From Tubiluchus corallicola (Eukaryota > Priapulida > Priapulimorpha > Priapulimorphida > Tubiluchidae): a DNA stretch of 64,000 bases. The translations under genes and the position numbers were made by a program. Positions 51,905 to 64,000 of this stretch are shown in pieces; position 1 is the first letter of the stretch, and each line of letters begins with the position of its first letter. The DNA is taken from contig JAQGDQ010000019.1 of assembly GCA_030141605.1 (NCBI GenBank), positions 682,001 through 746,000 on the forward strand. Direction: 5' to 3'. Under the pieces are notes generated by a model. That model was not told the DNA's origin, did not search any database, and was given only the letters and a program-made list of their open reading frames with translations.

Positions 51905-52559
51905 CTGCAAAAAATAAGAGTTGTAAAATTTAAGGAGTGAAAATTAATTACTACTGCTCTTATGAAACGTTACCGTCTTAGTCACATTTCTATGAAGATT
52001 TATGCAGTGCAAATGTATTCCCAATTATACTTGGTATATGTTTTTCCTTGATATGGACAATCCGCCCCATTCTTCCAACAGCCCCCTACAAAGAACTGTA
52101 ATTCACCTATTACACAAATGTGGTGTAAGACACAAATGGAAATATCAAACACTCACTAAACTTTTTCCACATTAGGCAAAGCATTTCTTTTGTCTTTTTT
52201 ATTTGTTAATTAATGTCACTTGGCACAAATATGTTCTAACACACAAATGGAAATATAAGCTCAGATATATTTTTCAGATTAAGCAAACTATTTATTTTTT
52301 TATTTATTACAGTATTTATTTTGCAATCAATAAGATTGCGCATTTTAATCAATAGCAGCAAATGTACTGAGAATATAAATATTAATATGTAGTAGCATTG
52401 TGTAAGATTATTTGGAATTTGGGACCACCTGATTTGAAAACATTTTTAAATATGTTGACGGGCAAGCAATATATCAGTTTTCGACATCTTAAAAGTGGTA
52501 ATAGCTAATTAACAAACAGATGGGAATGTATAGCTAAATACATGTATATGTGAATGCGG
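51905..52559. other. NCX upstream intron, nothing recognised
   Basis: AT-rich sequence upstream of the coding exon, without exon or repeat family that I can name. Confidence 0.5.
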
Positions 52560-52613
52560 ATGTATTAATAATAATAATAATTATAATTATATAGTAATAA
52601 TAACAACAACAAC

Positions 52614-52652
<39 letters not shown>

Positions 52653-52905
52653 ACTATAATCATTATTTAAAGTCGTTGTTTGGATAAACACTTAACATAA
52701 GCTCAAAGAGCTTTTTGCCAACTCTAAATAACAAACTACAACTGCATAATGCAATCTATTAATAGCTAAATACCACACGCTGGGCAGGAAAAAGCAGGTA
52801 CCATTTAACAATCTTTGGTATTACCTGCCCGCAGCATCGAACTCATGACCTTCCAGATGGAAAACGGACGCGTTACCACTACGCTATATGTATCACCAGA
52901 GCGCA
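52560..52905 (-). mobile_element. tRNA-derived SINE with (ATT)n tail
   Basis: On the minus strand the head has an A box (TAGCGTAGTGGTAACGC, 52886-52864 region) and a B box (GGTCATGAGTTCGATGC, 52850-52834), about 30 nt apart as in a tRNA. A body of roughly 180 bp follows, shared with 40371-40690, and a tail of AAT/ATT triplets occupies plus-strand 52560-52648. This is a full RNA polymerase III SINE layout: tRNA head, unrelated body, simple-repeat tail. The body probably matches the 3' end of a partner LINE, but I cannot show which one. Confidence 0.75.
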
Positions 52906-53920
52906 TGATTTTTAAAGAAAATGAACTCGCTTAATCATTAAAAGTTAATGATTAAGTTAAAGTTAATGATGAAATTTGAAAATGATTTATGGAAGTAAAC
53001 CACGGTTGCAGTAAGCAATTTTGCAGGGAAGCGGTTATAGTGTTTTTATTTATACTGCAATTCTGTTTGGTTAACTAGCGCCAATAAACTTTACGACTTC
53101 ATGTGTAAGTTTCTCACTTAAAAATTTAACTAGCGGAACAATATTTCCATACCAGAAATTAGTTTCCAACTCCCTCTAGCTCGGCAGCCGAACACAGCAA
53201 ATGTAAAACAGTCGGACATATTTGCGCAACTTTAGAAGCCGTAATCGAGGAATGAAAAAGCGTAACCTCATACTTTAATTCGTTGTGCACGCGTGCGCTA
53301 TTTTGTGCGTAACCCGAGAGGCAAGCCGTATAAACCTCATAGGAACTGGTTACTGTATAATATGCTGCACGCTTTCTAGTGTTTAACGCTGACTTCAACA
53401 GGAGTCAGCTGCATTGTCTAGTCTCTAGAGAATCTGCACATCGGTCACGCGCTTTAACCCGAAGCTACTTACATAAATAATCTCTCTACATTCTCTCTAA
53501 AGCTGCAGGAATGAGTGCCGTGGTCGTGTTCTATATAATTAGGATTGTAAGTGTCCGGTGAGGAATGAAGAGGCTCTAACTTCACACTTCACGTGAACCA
53601 AAGCAGCATAATATTGCTGTGGCCACAGATAGCAAGGCTCTCTTCCACCTGTGTAAAAAACAAGCACAGTTTCAGTTAAATTATTTTTCAAGCAATAATA
53701 TGAGTAAGACAGGTCCGCATGCTTGAAGTAGCAAGAAAAGATGGAGTAAGTTATTCGCACCAAAAAAGCTGATATATTTTTTACTTCATCGCAAGCTATA
53801 TCAATACAAATTAAATCAATTCAATATAACCTACCAAAAAAACCGCATTAATAACATCATCATCTTCCATTATCTTCTATTGTCATATCGTCATTTTCAA
53901 CTTTCAGACTTTTAGTTTAC

Positions 53921-53962
53921 CATTCACCATATATGTACTATATATGGACAATATGGTGAATG
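53921..53962. repeat. Perfect 12-bp inverted repeat
   Basis: CATTCACCATAT at 53921-53932 and ATATGGTGAATG at 53951-53962 are exact inverted copies, with an AT-rich 18-bp centre that itself is partly palindromic. Possibly a remnant of a tiny element; function unknown. Confidence 0.8.
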
Positions 53963-53991
53963 CCGTTCTCATAATTAGAATTATAATTAGC

Positions 53992-54035
<44 letters not shown>

Positions 54036-54063
54036 TCATCATCGTCATCATCAACATCATCAT
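53992..54063 (+). repeat. (ATC)n microsatellite
   Basis: About 14 uninterrupted ATC triplets followed by interrupted ones. Confidence 0.95.
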
Positions 54064-57000
54064 AATCGTGGTGTACTGTGTAAAACATTTTCTTGAACTA
54101 AACTAGTTTTAAACAGTGAATCAGCTTCCTGAGTACATTTACTGAGACATCATTTCAACACTGGTGTGACTTTGTGTACTATTGCCCAAGTCTGCAATAA
54201 TAATAGCTCTCTTGCTGGCAGTTACGGCTTCTCTAAGTATCATTATCTAGAATCTAGAAATAATCGACCGCGCTTGTCATACTCTGAATTGTGAGAGAAA
54301 ATGATTCAGGCTGCAACTGTCATTGTGCAAATCACATGTGAAAATAAAGACACACGTTTTATATTATATTTCTAAACTAGTTTCTGCGTAAGAAATCAGT
54401 AATGGCGACGCTGACGTCACATTTCTCCAGTGACTTATATTTTTAAAAAATGAGATATGTGTAACAAAAACGCTGGTTTAAACTACGTGAATGTTTAATT
54501 TACAGATTATAAATTAATGACGGACCAAACAAATGAAGGATACACAATTGAAGGGAATGAATAGAAATATAAAAAGGTAGGAACTGGATTAGGAATTGAC
54601 CGAAGCAGGAATTTTTACACTACAATCACAACATCATAATCACGAGAATATTTCACGCATGGTGATGGATTCAATATCAAGTTTTGACATATTTTTTCCT
54701 CTCTTTCAGTTTTAAGTTTCTGTTATTTTCTGTCTTTTGTGTGTTCATTCTCTGATCTAATTTATTTTTGCCTATTACGGCAAAACTATTTGTAGGACTG
54801 AAAATCGGTATAAAAAATTATGCTCTCATAGCTGATGTATTTGTCCATCCGATGCATTAGACACTTTTCAATCTAGCAACGAAAATGTTTTTAATAAGTT
54901 GCCTCTATTAACACTTTCTGAAATGTCATTTGCCATTGTCAGTGCGACTTTAAACAGACAACTATGCTAAAGCGTGTCTAGATTAGTTGATTTAAATAAC
55001 AGAAATGACATGCACAATAATAAGTCTTTTGATTCTGCTGACATTGAAGTAACTTCCGTCCCAACAGCGCGGACATTCTTTCCTGCTCTGTTCGGGAAGT
55101 GATATCATTGTAATATGCTTAGGTTTTATTAGCAGCATTTTTTACAAGAAACCTGGGAATGAGCTGCACAAAAGCTCATAAATGGGAGTACAGCAAGTAG
55201 GGCCTATAACTGATGCTGATATTTCTAATACCGTTGGCGACTTGCTCCCTACATCTCTTCAACTGGACTTACACCATTCCCCACAGGATCAGCCCTCTTC
55301 TTCCCTGGTCGAGGAAGTCAGTGTACTACATTACCTGCACAAAGGGGCATTGCGTGTCAAAAAATATAACAGTAATGTGATTTTTATTAAATATGACTTA
55401 GTTCGGCTTTACTTACACGTATATAGTCCTAAAAACATTACAATGAATTATAATGTAGTGCCGCTATACCAGCTGTAATTCAATTGCGAATAACTCTGAT
55501 ACCAATTGTCCGGCTAATAATCAAAATTTTGAAGCCTTAAAAGCCATGTAATCGTTACAGCTTGTATTAAACGTTGCCCTCTTAGAAAGTGTATGTTGCA
55601 AAATTGCTTGCACTACCAAAAGAGCTATATACTGCACTAACTTGGCTCTTAGCTTTAGAGATGTTTGATAGTATTGCCCTTAACGGAAAAATTAAGGGTT
55701 AACCAACTTTCAGTGCATTATTATACAACAAAAACATTGAAATTACCGCACACCACACTATAAAAACTCTTGGTTAAGTATAACTACTCTTACCTCCTGA
55801 CAAAGAACTGGCTGCGGATATATTTGGCAATTACGACGTGACTGGCAAACACGAAAATCATGCTTCGCTACAGCTGTCGAGCTTCTGCGGCTGTTGACTC
55901 AGAAATATCACAAAATTAATCTAACTAGAGGCATATATGTTTTGCTAAGATTTGTTGAATTGACAGTGCGCTGCTTTTCTTCTACTGGCCACACGACGAC
56001 ATTACTTGATGAAAATCGGAGCACCCCGAAGTGAAATGATCGCGATATCAAAGTAATTTTACTAACTTTACAAAGTAAAATTACTGAAATGCTTTCTAAT
56101 ACTTTTCGATCATTAAAGTAAATCCAATATCCAGGCAATCTTAATTTTTTCTGTTAATGCTTACATTTTCAGTGGAGGAAGTACTGCTAATTTACAATAA
56201 GGTGTGTGACCGTTAGGTCTATAAAAATTGTTTGTTACACTTTAGTAAAATCGAGGTGCAAATATTCCTGCAGCTACTTTTAATAAGGTTCAGCACTCTG
56301 TAACCTGGATACAGAAACCAACAGGATGGTCTTCTTAATAAAGTAGAAGATTGTAATATGGAGGAAACCGCTGTACAGTTAAAGGACCAAAAGCAAAAAC
56401 GTGAAATTTCCACTCAAATGACAATCCTGCGGTTGCTGATTTGTGTTGCTTCAAGCTTTATTGTCTTCAGAAAAAGACATTTTGCTTTCCGAGAGTTAAC
56501 GATTCCAGGTTTTACGAGTCGCGTTCAAGCACAAATCATTAGAATTTAATCGATTTGTGCTCAAGCACTGAAAGCTTATACTTGTCGCTCCAATGTAACT
56601 AAAGCTGAGTTTTTTCTGAAGAATAATGTTTGCCTTTAAATACCGTCAGGCAACCGTGACTTCTAAAAGCTCTCAGTGAAACCAATCATCGCTTTACAAG
56701 TAACAGCTAGTCAATGATATTACACACCTTTTACGTTGCTTCTAAAACTCAGTGGAAATTAAATCAACAACAAAATTACCTTTACCTGAATCTGCAAATG
56801 GATGATTTGCCTTTACCGTCAGATATTCTCATAACAAGTCTATATTATATATGTTCGCCTAAGCCTGTCTCTCTAAATAAAGAGTATTTTGGTTATTTGT
56901 TAAATCGGAGCTGTATCGCTTCACAATTACTTCACAGGAATCACTAAGTCTCAATTAGCCTACGAAACTCGTTTATTCACTTTTCTAGAATACAAGTAAG

Positions 57001-57504
57001 ACAGACTTTGTAACTTCCAATACATAGATTTTAAAAATCACTACACATTACAATACAATACAACAAAGTAAAAAGAGGAGCAAAACAAAACAAAAAGATC
57101 AAAAAATAAAAAAGTAAAACGACGCAAAGCAACACGACACAACAGACAAAAGTAACAAAACAAAATAAAGCCCCTAAATGTAATAACTAAATTAGGAGTA
57201 GAATTTCAAAAGTAAATGTAACTCATTAACAGTTTGTCGAAATAAAATCGATAGTTTTGTTTTCAAAACCGGTTTTGCACAGCTTAGGTTGGCGTCCTGC
57301 GTTTTAACACAAAACACACAATACACTGACTAATGCCTGTTACTATGTCTATAAGCAGTAATTTACACTACTTTTGTAGCTTTACTGCAAAAGTGACCTG
57401 CGATTTTCAACAGAGCAATTATTATATAAGGTCAACAATCTAACATTCTTTAATTTCCATTATTCATAGGAACCTTTGTGTTAAAGGAAGCAGTCATCAG
57501 CAGC
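54064..57504. other. Mostly nothing recognised
   Basis: AT-rich DNA upstream of NCX. A 98-codon plus-strand frame (55182-55478) has a complex, non-repetitive first half (MGVQQVGPITDADISNTVGD and following) but no family match and no clear splice sites, so I do not call it a gene. Around 57040-57170 the plus strand is nearly free of T and rich in AAC/AAA words. Otherwise I see nothing. Confidence 0.4.
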
Positions 57505-57634
57505 TACCATGCCTTGTCAGATTTAGGGGCTTAACTGGACCCTCCACATCACGCCCCAATAGCCAAGACGATAGCTGGCTATTGGGCGCCATGTGAAGAG
57601 TCCATTTAAGCCCGAAATCTGGCAAAACATGGTA
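57505..57634. mobile_element. Near-perfect hairpin element, about 130 bp (MITE-like)
   Basis: The left arm (TACCATGCCTTGTCAGATTT...GGGGCTTAACTGGACCC...CCCCAATAGCCA) pairs with the right arm almost base for base over about 62 bp, with almost no loop at about 57567-57572. A palindromic MITE is the simplest reading. If transcribed, it would form a long, mostly paired RNA stem. No target duplication is obvious beyond TA-rich edges. Confidence 0.8.
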
Positions 57635-59477
57635 CATGCAATAATCACAACAGCAGCAGCATGCTATTTTGGCTTGTATTATATTTGCAAATTGTTGTTG
57701 CAAAGTGATTAGTAACAGTTACTGGTAACTGATTATTATCATTATAATTACGTTTTATCTGTGCTATAACAAAAATTATAAAATAAAAATGGGAAAAGGT
57801 GTCAGTGATAAATAAACAATAAAATCAAATAGGCTAAAACAGCCTCGTATATAATTCCAGTTCTAGCTACTCAATGTCATAGTTCTCTAAGTAATAATTT
57901 TATCCAGCAAATGTCACCCTAGTTCTATCTCTCAGAGGATTTGAAGTCGATTATAATGCCAATGCACATTGGCACCTAATGTATGGGATGACACAAGGGG
58001 TCGCAATTCCCTTTTCAGAAACTAGTTACCAAATTGACAAGCGTTGAAACTGAAGAAATGAAGCAACTAGAGCATGCATGACTATTTTGTGAAATAACAC
58101 ACTTTCCCTATTTAAACAAAAAAAATGCACACGCACACATGTAGGATACAGCTTCCATTAGTCCAACAGTTACTTGTCTGTATATAAGGCAAAAACGTGG
58201 TGACTATGGAGCGAATCAAACACAAGAAGTGTCACAGTCTAACACCACCTTTAAAAATAGGAAAATTGAAAGCATATACCGATACAACAAAGGTAGGCTT
58301 ATGCAATGTCATTGTACTTTTTCAAGCATAATTTTGCATTTTTGGGTAGGGACTACGGTGACGAATTAAGCGCCTGTTAATGCAGCGTATCTATGCGCCA
58401 CGGTAATTTTGAGTGCAAAGCGGTTGATTGGACTAAAAAATGCTAAAATCCAAAGTAACTGCAAATGCCACGCAAATTTACTAAATAATAATGAACTTAC
58501 AATAGCTAATCCAGGCTTCCTTCACTACAGCTTCTTAAGTATGGAGCACATTACACCATGCAGACGCTCTTCTCCACGTGCAGCTGTCTGTGCTGGCTTC
58601 ATTTGTCATCTAAACCGTAACCAACAGCCTTGAAGGGACCCGACAGGGCTTCCTTGCTTACAGTGATGACTTAAAAATAGACCAAGCTTTGTTTTGTGCG
58701 CAAACGTTTGTCAGCTAATTTGAGCTTTACCATGTCCTCACAAGACATCAAAAAATGGCACAGATCAGGGTGTTATACAGACTCGTTATCCATAATAATT
58801 TATTTACTTGAATTATCTTATGTAGTGATGTAATTCGTGTAATGATGACACCCGTAAACGTATTTATATTGACAACGAAAACGGGAAAGGTATTAATAGC
58901 AAAACGGTGACAACCATGACGACGACGTCGCCATGTTGCCATTACTAGTGTTCCATAAACTGAAACTGTGAAGACTCTATAAAGTGCGTCAAGAAGAATG
59001 TGACCGGAACAGTAAAAGCATTTGCAGTGCAACTGGAACCGTAAGATAAGTAATGGGAATGCTCTGTACAGGAATGATTATAGATGTGATCTCATGTAAA
59101 TTGTTTAGTGAATTTGAACCATTTTAGGATTTGCCGACTCATACCTGATACACAAAAACTAAAGACTCCATTGATATCAGCTCTCTTGCTTACATGGAAT
59201 TGCTACTCAGTTTTAGCACAGGTTTTGTCGTTTGTGACCTTCGAGTGACTTTTAACATGGTCACCATTTTCATTTCATGCAGCAAGCCTACCTACTTACA
59301 TTGATGACTAATCTTAGAATTTTATAAAAATTGACCGCTGCCTCGTGATTTCACCAGAGCCACTTTTTGAAAAGAAATTTCTCCAACTCTCCACACATGT
59401 AAAAAAGTGAAATCTAGCTCGTCTCTCAAAGAAGAGTTCGGTAATATTCGTAAAACTTGACGATGCGTAATACTTAC
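57635..59477. other. Noncoding, nothing recognised
   Basis: No supported gene, RNA or element. Short frames on both strands look random. Confidence 0.4.
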
Positions 59478-59546
59478 GATCTGCAGGATCAAGGCGAGCC
59501 ACACTGTGATGCTGCTACACCAAAATTTTGGAAAAATTCGTAACAT
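59478..59546 (-). CDS. Possible first coding exon with signal peptide (orphan)
   Basis: From the ATG at 59546 the minus strand reads MLRIFPKFWCSSITVWLALI then LQI and meets a strong donor, ATC|GTAAGT, at 59477. The hydrophobic run after a basic start looks like a signal peptide or membrane anchor. It lies upstream of NCX on the same strand, but splicing to the NCX exon at 51904 reaches a stop after three codons, so it cannot extend the NCX protein. It could be a first exon of another gene, an upstream exon with its own short frame, or chance. Confidence 0.22.
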
Positions 59547-60659
59547 TTTGTACTCGTTGGTTCAGCTACTGTCTTAGAACTTAGCCACTCCCGGATTTTT
59601 GAGAAATAGTTAACGCATATCTACGATCTCACAACCATAAGTGCCAGAATCGAAAATTATCAATAATTGAAATCGAGAAATGGGAGTGATATGCATTGAT
59701 CGTGACTGACTGACCTAACACTTAACTATTGTTGTTATTTTATTTTGTGTAACGTAGGGTGTGGATATATAATATATAAAATATATTTTTAAAAAATCAC
59801 AACTTAACTAAAATTTGAAAAGGATTGCAAAATGGTTACTCCATTTTTATATATTGACAAAGAAACTTGATGCACAACTACCTCCTTTACTTTTCTACCA
59901 AGATTAGAGCCATGCTCAAAGTCTTAAGGGAATATTATTCATAAAACTGATTCACGAAGAGTAACTTTGACCCTTTGACCCGTCACCTGTCACCATTCAA
60001 CTGTTATAGACACCGCCGCAGGTGTCTTTACTGTTAGTTTCATGCATTGGGACTGGAATTTTTTAAAATAAAACAAAATCTTAGACATATAAGACAACAA
60101 AAATAACAGAAATAGCAGTAAACAACAGCAGCAATGTTCACGGACAACAAAAATAACAATAGTTTCAATGCGCACGGATACAATTCAACATGGCTGGATG
60201 CATAAAGTTTGAGGTAAATACAGGAACTACACTTGTCGGGTTTCGCAGAAAGTTGTCCCCTTTACAATAACCTGAGAACAGGAATCGTGAAATCGTGAGG
60301 ATCGTTGAGTTGTTGAGGATAATAATTGTTTGCTAGTAATCTGGCTAGCCATGCATGTGCAAAATGACTATATTCTTCTTCCGCCGTTCAAAGGTGAAAC
60401 CTCAAATGATGTTGACAAAATACAATTTTAACTTGATAATGTTATTTGACCCACATTTATTATCTGATTCCTGTTTGAGTCGTGCGTAAAAATAATTATA
60501 GCAATTATTATACACTTTTCTATTTAAAGGAGGACTGTAACCACGTAAAATGGTTCAGTTGCAACAATAGTGAGTTTATGTAAAATATCTAGACGAAAGA
60601 TCTGAGGTTACAGAGTTTAATATTTTGTTGCACTCTTCAAATTAAGACACCATGAAAGG

Positions 60660-63260
60660 TACGTTTTATTCTATTCTTAAATAATAAAACAAATGACATA
60701 CGCGATTTTAAAAATAAACAATATTGCAAAAATATTGCAAAAATATTGCAAAAATACAAAAAATACAACAAAAATAAACAATAAGAAAAAAACATAGAAT
60801 AAGATATATTTATTTATTAGTGCCAAAACAGATGCAAAACAAGAAACAAGACGGGTATACAATTTCAATAATGAAATAAGTCAACACTACAAACAAACAA
60901 TTATTAAACAACAAATAATTATAAGATCACTCCTGTTAATTAGTTTAGTCATTGAAATGAAACCTTTAGTAATTAGTATTTAAAATAAATTATGTCACTC
61001 ATCTGGCCTCGTTTTCAATGATGTGATCATTCCGCAGTATTTTGTTCATCATGTTTCAAAACACTTTCAGCATCATCAATAAATGCCTTGAATATTCCTA
61101 AATCACTACTTGCCATCAAGAATAAGAATTTATCATCGTCGCTCATAAGAAATAGGTCTAGTATAATTGCATTGATGTGATTATACAATTTTCGGCTAAC
61201 ATCATTGTAATATTGAAGATTTTATAACAAAGTGTATTTCGTCTTCGATTTCATTCCTTGAACAGTACGAACATATACGATTCTGAGGCTGGAAATTTTT
61301 AGGTTTTAACATATCTCTTTCAACTTACAAAGTACACGGCTGATTCTCAGTTTTGTAAGTTTTGTTATGGCCTATTCTAAACATGCTCATAGCCATAGGC
61401 ACGTAACATATACTTAACGAAAGTAGTCCAGCAAAAATAGTAGTCTACCTAAGGCTCGTAAGCTTGGCATACGTAACTATTAAAAAGTTTGTTAATAACA
61501 TGTGTCCAATAGCGAGTTGTATCCTTAATTATTTTAATAAAAACGGAAAAACGGCCCAATTCTACCCTAATCGCATATTTACTTGACATCTAGATAAAAT
61601 CTGCATAATTTAACATTGACTTCTTCGCTAGTCACACTGTCAAATTTAGTTTGAATATGTGGGGAACTGGTTGTAATTTTAATAAAGTTAGGTTCCCATA
61701 CTTCAGTGCCATATAACGTGATGAGCTCTGCCGTATATTCGAATAATTTAATCTATTAGTAAATATGTTTTCGCAGGTTGAAATGTAGTTTGCCTGAAGG
61801 CGCCAGACAAAAAAAATCGACCCCTAAGTATTTATAAGATCGGTGGACTATTTTCAGCTTGTTGGATCCATAAGTAAAGTTTAGGTCTAATAGAATTCTA
61901 CCTGCATTGTAAAAAACAACAATTTTTGTCTTTTTGGTATTAACTTCCAGAGTCCATTCGCTACAATAATTATTTAGCTTATTAAGACATTGCTGGAATC
62001 CCAACTAGAAACAAAACAACAAAACCATATCGTCGGCATAGAGAAGACAAATGGTTTCAAAATTGCCTTGACTTACGGGATCGTATTTATTAGATATAAA
62101 AACTCATGGCAAATCATTGTTTTATAAGGAGAAGAGAGCCAGACTTAAAGCACAACCTTGCTTAACAGTTAATACCAAAGGAGGACGATATATCTTCTTT
62201 TAATCCACCAGCAAGTTTAATGGACCCAATCCTAAGCTGTATGTCAAAACAATCTGCTTTTTGAAATATTGAAAGGCGTGCTATTTTTTCAAGAATGACT
62301 TACGTGAAAGAATTATTACCACACGCAGTTTCGTGTTCCCGCAGCTAGTTCTTCGCTGTTATATGCATTTCGCCACTCCTTAGTTAGATGGGCATTAGCG
62401 CCTGCACTTCGGTAACGCGTATGAAAAATAGGTGCTATACCTCTCAGTTCAGAGCTGTTCGTTAGTGACGTAATACACACGTTCGAGAGTTCGCTGAGCA
62501 CAGCTGTAAATTTACAATTTCAATTTTTCTCTAAAAATTTGTCGAATTTTTGCATATTACACTGAATGTTGTACAGTAGCACTGTGCTTCAATGTTCGCT
62601 TGTGCAACACGCTCGTGGAATGTTTGACCTGTTGAAAATTGTGTTCGTTTGTGACGTTATCACCAGCTGGCTTGCCTGCCGTTAATTTAGTTTTTAACCT
62701 ATTATTTAATTTTCATAAACGCTTTGACATTATTATATGTGTTAAAATGTATACATTTGACCGAACTTCAAAATGAGGTAGGATATGAAAAATCGCCTTG
62801 TTTTGCTTTAAGAAAATAACCACCTATATTATTTTTCAGCAATTTATAATACAAGTCAGTTCGCCAGATGAAATATCAAAGGCTTTGCGTAAATCTACGA
62901 AACAACAATTATTTTTTTCATTTAATTAAAAATATGTCAATAAGTGTTTTAATGCAAACAAATGGTACGGCGGCTTTTTTAAAAATCCTATTTGCCTTTC
63001 ATGAAAAATTTTGTTACAATTAGAAAAACATTTTTTCTAACCTATTATTTAGAATTTTCGCGAATAATTTGGAATGGCGATTCCTCTGTAATTATTTGGG
63101 TCTGTTGCATTTCCGCTTTGGAATACTGAGACTATGTCGTTTTTTTTCATTCGCTACGACCCAAGAACCAGAAAAAATTACGAAGACAATAACCAGAAAT
63201 TGGCTTGATCCTTTGAGTATTTCGTTTATTAAGCCGTTGGTGATGGCAGTTTTTTAACTG
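60660..63260 (-). pseudogene. Broken LINE (non-LTR retrotransposon) reverse transcriptase
   Basis: Read on the minus strand, pieces of one LINE ORF2 appear in order. They are a GLINEILKGSS block (about 63240) and SGNATDPNNYRGIAIPNY (about 63090-63030). Next come HERQIGFLKK and motif A CFVDLRKAFD (62901-62875). Motif B VKQGCALSLALFSL (about 62166) precedes the catalytic YADD box LLYADDMVL (62040-62026). The thumb-side open frame 62004-61756 has EVNTKKTKIVVF. Last is a C-terminal C-x2-C segment RICSYCSRNEIEDEIHF (about 61282-61229). Several frameshifts and stops separate them, so the element is dead. A roughly 0.5-kb insertion lies between motifs A and B. The tail side near 60720-60760 contains short tandem AATATTGCAAA units. 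Confidence 0.85.
62285..62835 (+). mobile_element. Insertion inside the LINE; copy B of the element at 10547-10935
   Basis: This roughly 0.5-kb segment separates LINE motif A from motif B, which normally lie about 60-70 codons apart. It shares ordered blocks with 10547-10935 (TTACGTGAAAG, TGCATTTCGCCA, TTCAAAATGRGRTAGGAT). No coding frame. The exact ends and any target duplication are unclear by eye. Confidence 0.6.
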
Positions 63261-64000
63261 TTAAATGACTATCAGGATTTCCGTAGCAGTTATTCTATAA
63301 TCTAGCTGCAAAAAACAATTGTAATTTCCTTCAAAGTGTTCGGACAGATTTCTGGATTTTGCCGAATGACTGTCATTGCTAATACAGTAAACTTCGAAAA
63401 TGTTCTACTCATACTATTTTCAGGGTCGCAGGAGCCACAGGGGCAGAGGGACAGCGGCCCCTTGCTCTTGGGCTGCAGTGCGGGAGCAGAATAAAATCAA
63501 TATATGTGTAAAAATGTGTTTGTGCTTCATTTGTCAGACTGCCATTTTAGCTGGCATTGTCAAAATTGAGCTCTACATGAAAACGTGCATCTATTATTCA
63601 TTTTAAAAGGAATATGTGAGAGGCAAAATACATTTGAAGTGTCTTTATATTATATATACCCTTATACAGAAGTAATATCGTCATTAGCGTAGCCACAGAA
63701 ATATGGGTAAACAAAATATGCCCTTTTCATAAATGCGGTCCCGCCCCTGTAATTTGCTGCCGGCGCCCCTGATTACTGCATCATTGGTTCAATATCATCG
63801 CCTCTATTTAAGGCCTTTTCTGAGTTCGATTATTTTCAGGTATTTAACTGGATTTCAAAAGGCCTTGGAAATTTTTGTTTCCAGTTCAGTTTGTTGTTTC
63901 ATAATGCCTTTGATCCCTGTGTTTTTTTTCTTATAGTATTTTTATAGGATCGTCTTATAGTATTTTTGTTCTTTAAAGTACAACTCTCGTAAGATTCTAT
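63261..64000. other. Right edge; GC-rich repeat scraps
   Basis: Two GC-rich patches, 63420-63490 (CAGGGGCAGAGGGACAGCGG) and 63733-63775 (CCCGCCCCTG and GGCGCCCCTGA), plus TTAGCGTAGCCACAG at about 63685, resemble ends of the GGCGTAGC-type elements found at 5057 and 8096. No complete element can be delimited and no gene is visible. Confidence 0.35.

Noticed and set aside
55182-55478. Plus-strand frame of 98 codons upstream of NCX
   Set aside because: The first half looks coding-like, the second half is AT-rich noise. No splice sites or family match.

Overview
This is a eukaryotic, intron-rich, AT-rich window dense in simple repeats and decayed transposons. Gene structure (GT-AG introns, long introns) and protein similarity point to an invertebrate animal, perhaps a lophotrochozoan or another marine invertebrate; the phylum cannot be fixed from this sequence alone.

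The one firmly identified gene is a Na+/Ca2+ exchanger (NCX/SLC8/CALX family) on the minus strand. I reconstructed seven coding exons between 51832 and 17753: 51832-50085, 23638-23550, 23100-22952, 19214-19115, 18936-18808, 18554-18396 and 18135-17753. All junctions are GT-AG and keep the reading frame, giving a predicted protein of 918 residues with signal peptide, alpha-1 repeat, both Calx-beta domains, alpha-2 repeat and the C-terminal membrane segments. The coding sequence appears complete, but the upstream promoter and first noncoding exon were not identified. One 26.4-kb intron (50084-23639) interrupts the second Calx-beta domain and holds most of the repeats in the middle of the window.

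On the plus strand at 9223-13733, three short exons splice in phase into a 100-residue secreted precursor: signal peptide, strongly acidic middle, then a very basic C-terminal segment with four cysteines and an apparent beta-hairpin layout. I do not recognise the family. It is the best candidate here for something undescribed, such as a host-defence peptide or a peptide hormone precursor. Other isolated, splice-bounded exons with no assigned gene are at 2645-2755 (+), 28028-28113 (+, antisense inside the NCX intron, faintly like an integrin-alpha N-terminus) and 59546-59478 (-, signal-peptide-like).

Layout: 1-9 kb holds a large inverted repeat, two loci of a decayed 20-bp minisatellite, a LINE ORF2 C-terminal fragment and two elements with GGCGTA-type inverted ends. 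9-14 kb holds the small secreted-peptide gene. 14-52 kb is the NCX gene and its 3' flank, with a TTAA-flanked MITE, microsatellites, a SINE copy and a decayed 29-bp minisatellite in its introns. 52-60 kb is upstream of NCX, with a tRNA-derived SINE, a 130-bp near-perfect hairpin element and little else. 60.6-63.3 kb is a broken LINE on the minus strand, itself split by a roughly 0.5-kb element that has a second copy at 10.5 kb. No CRISPR, operon or bacterial feature is present, and no intact transposase or complete reverse transcriptase was found.
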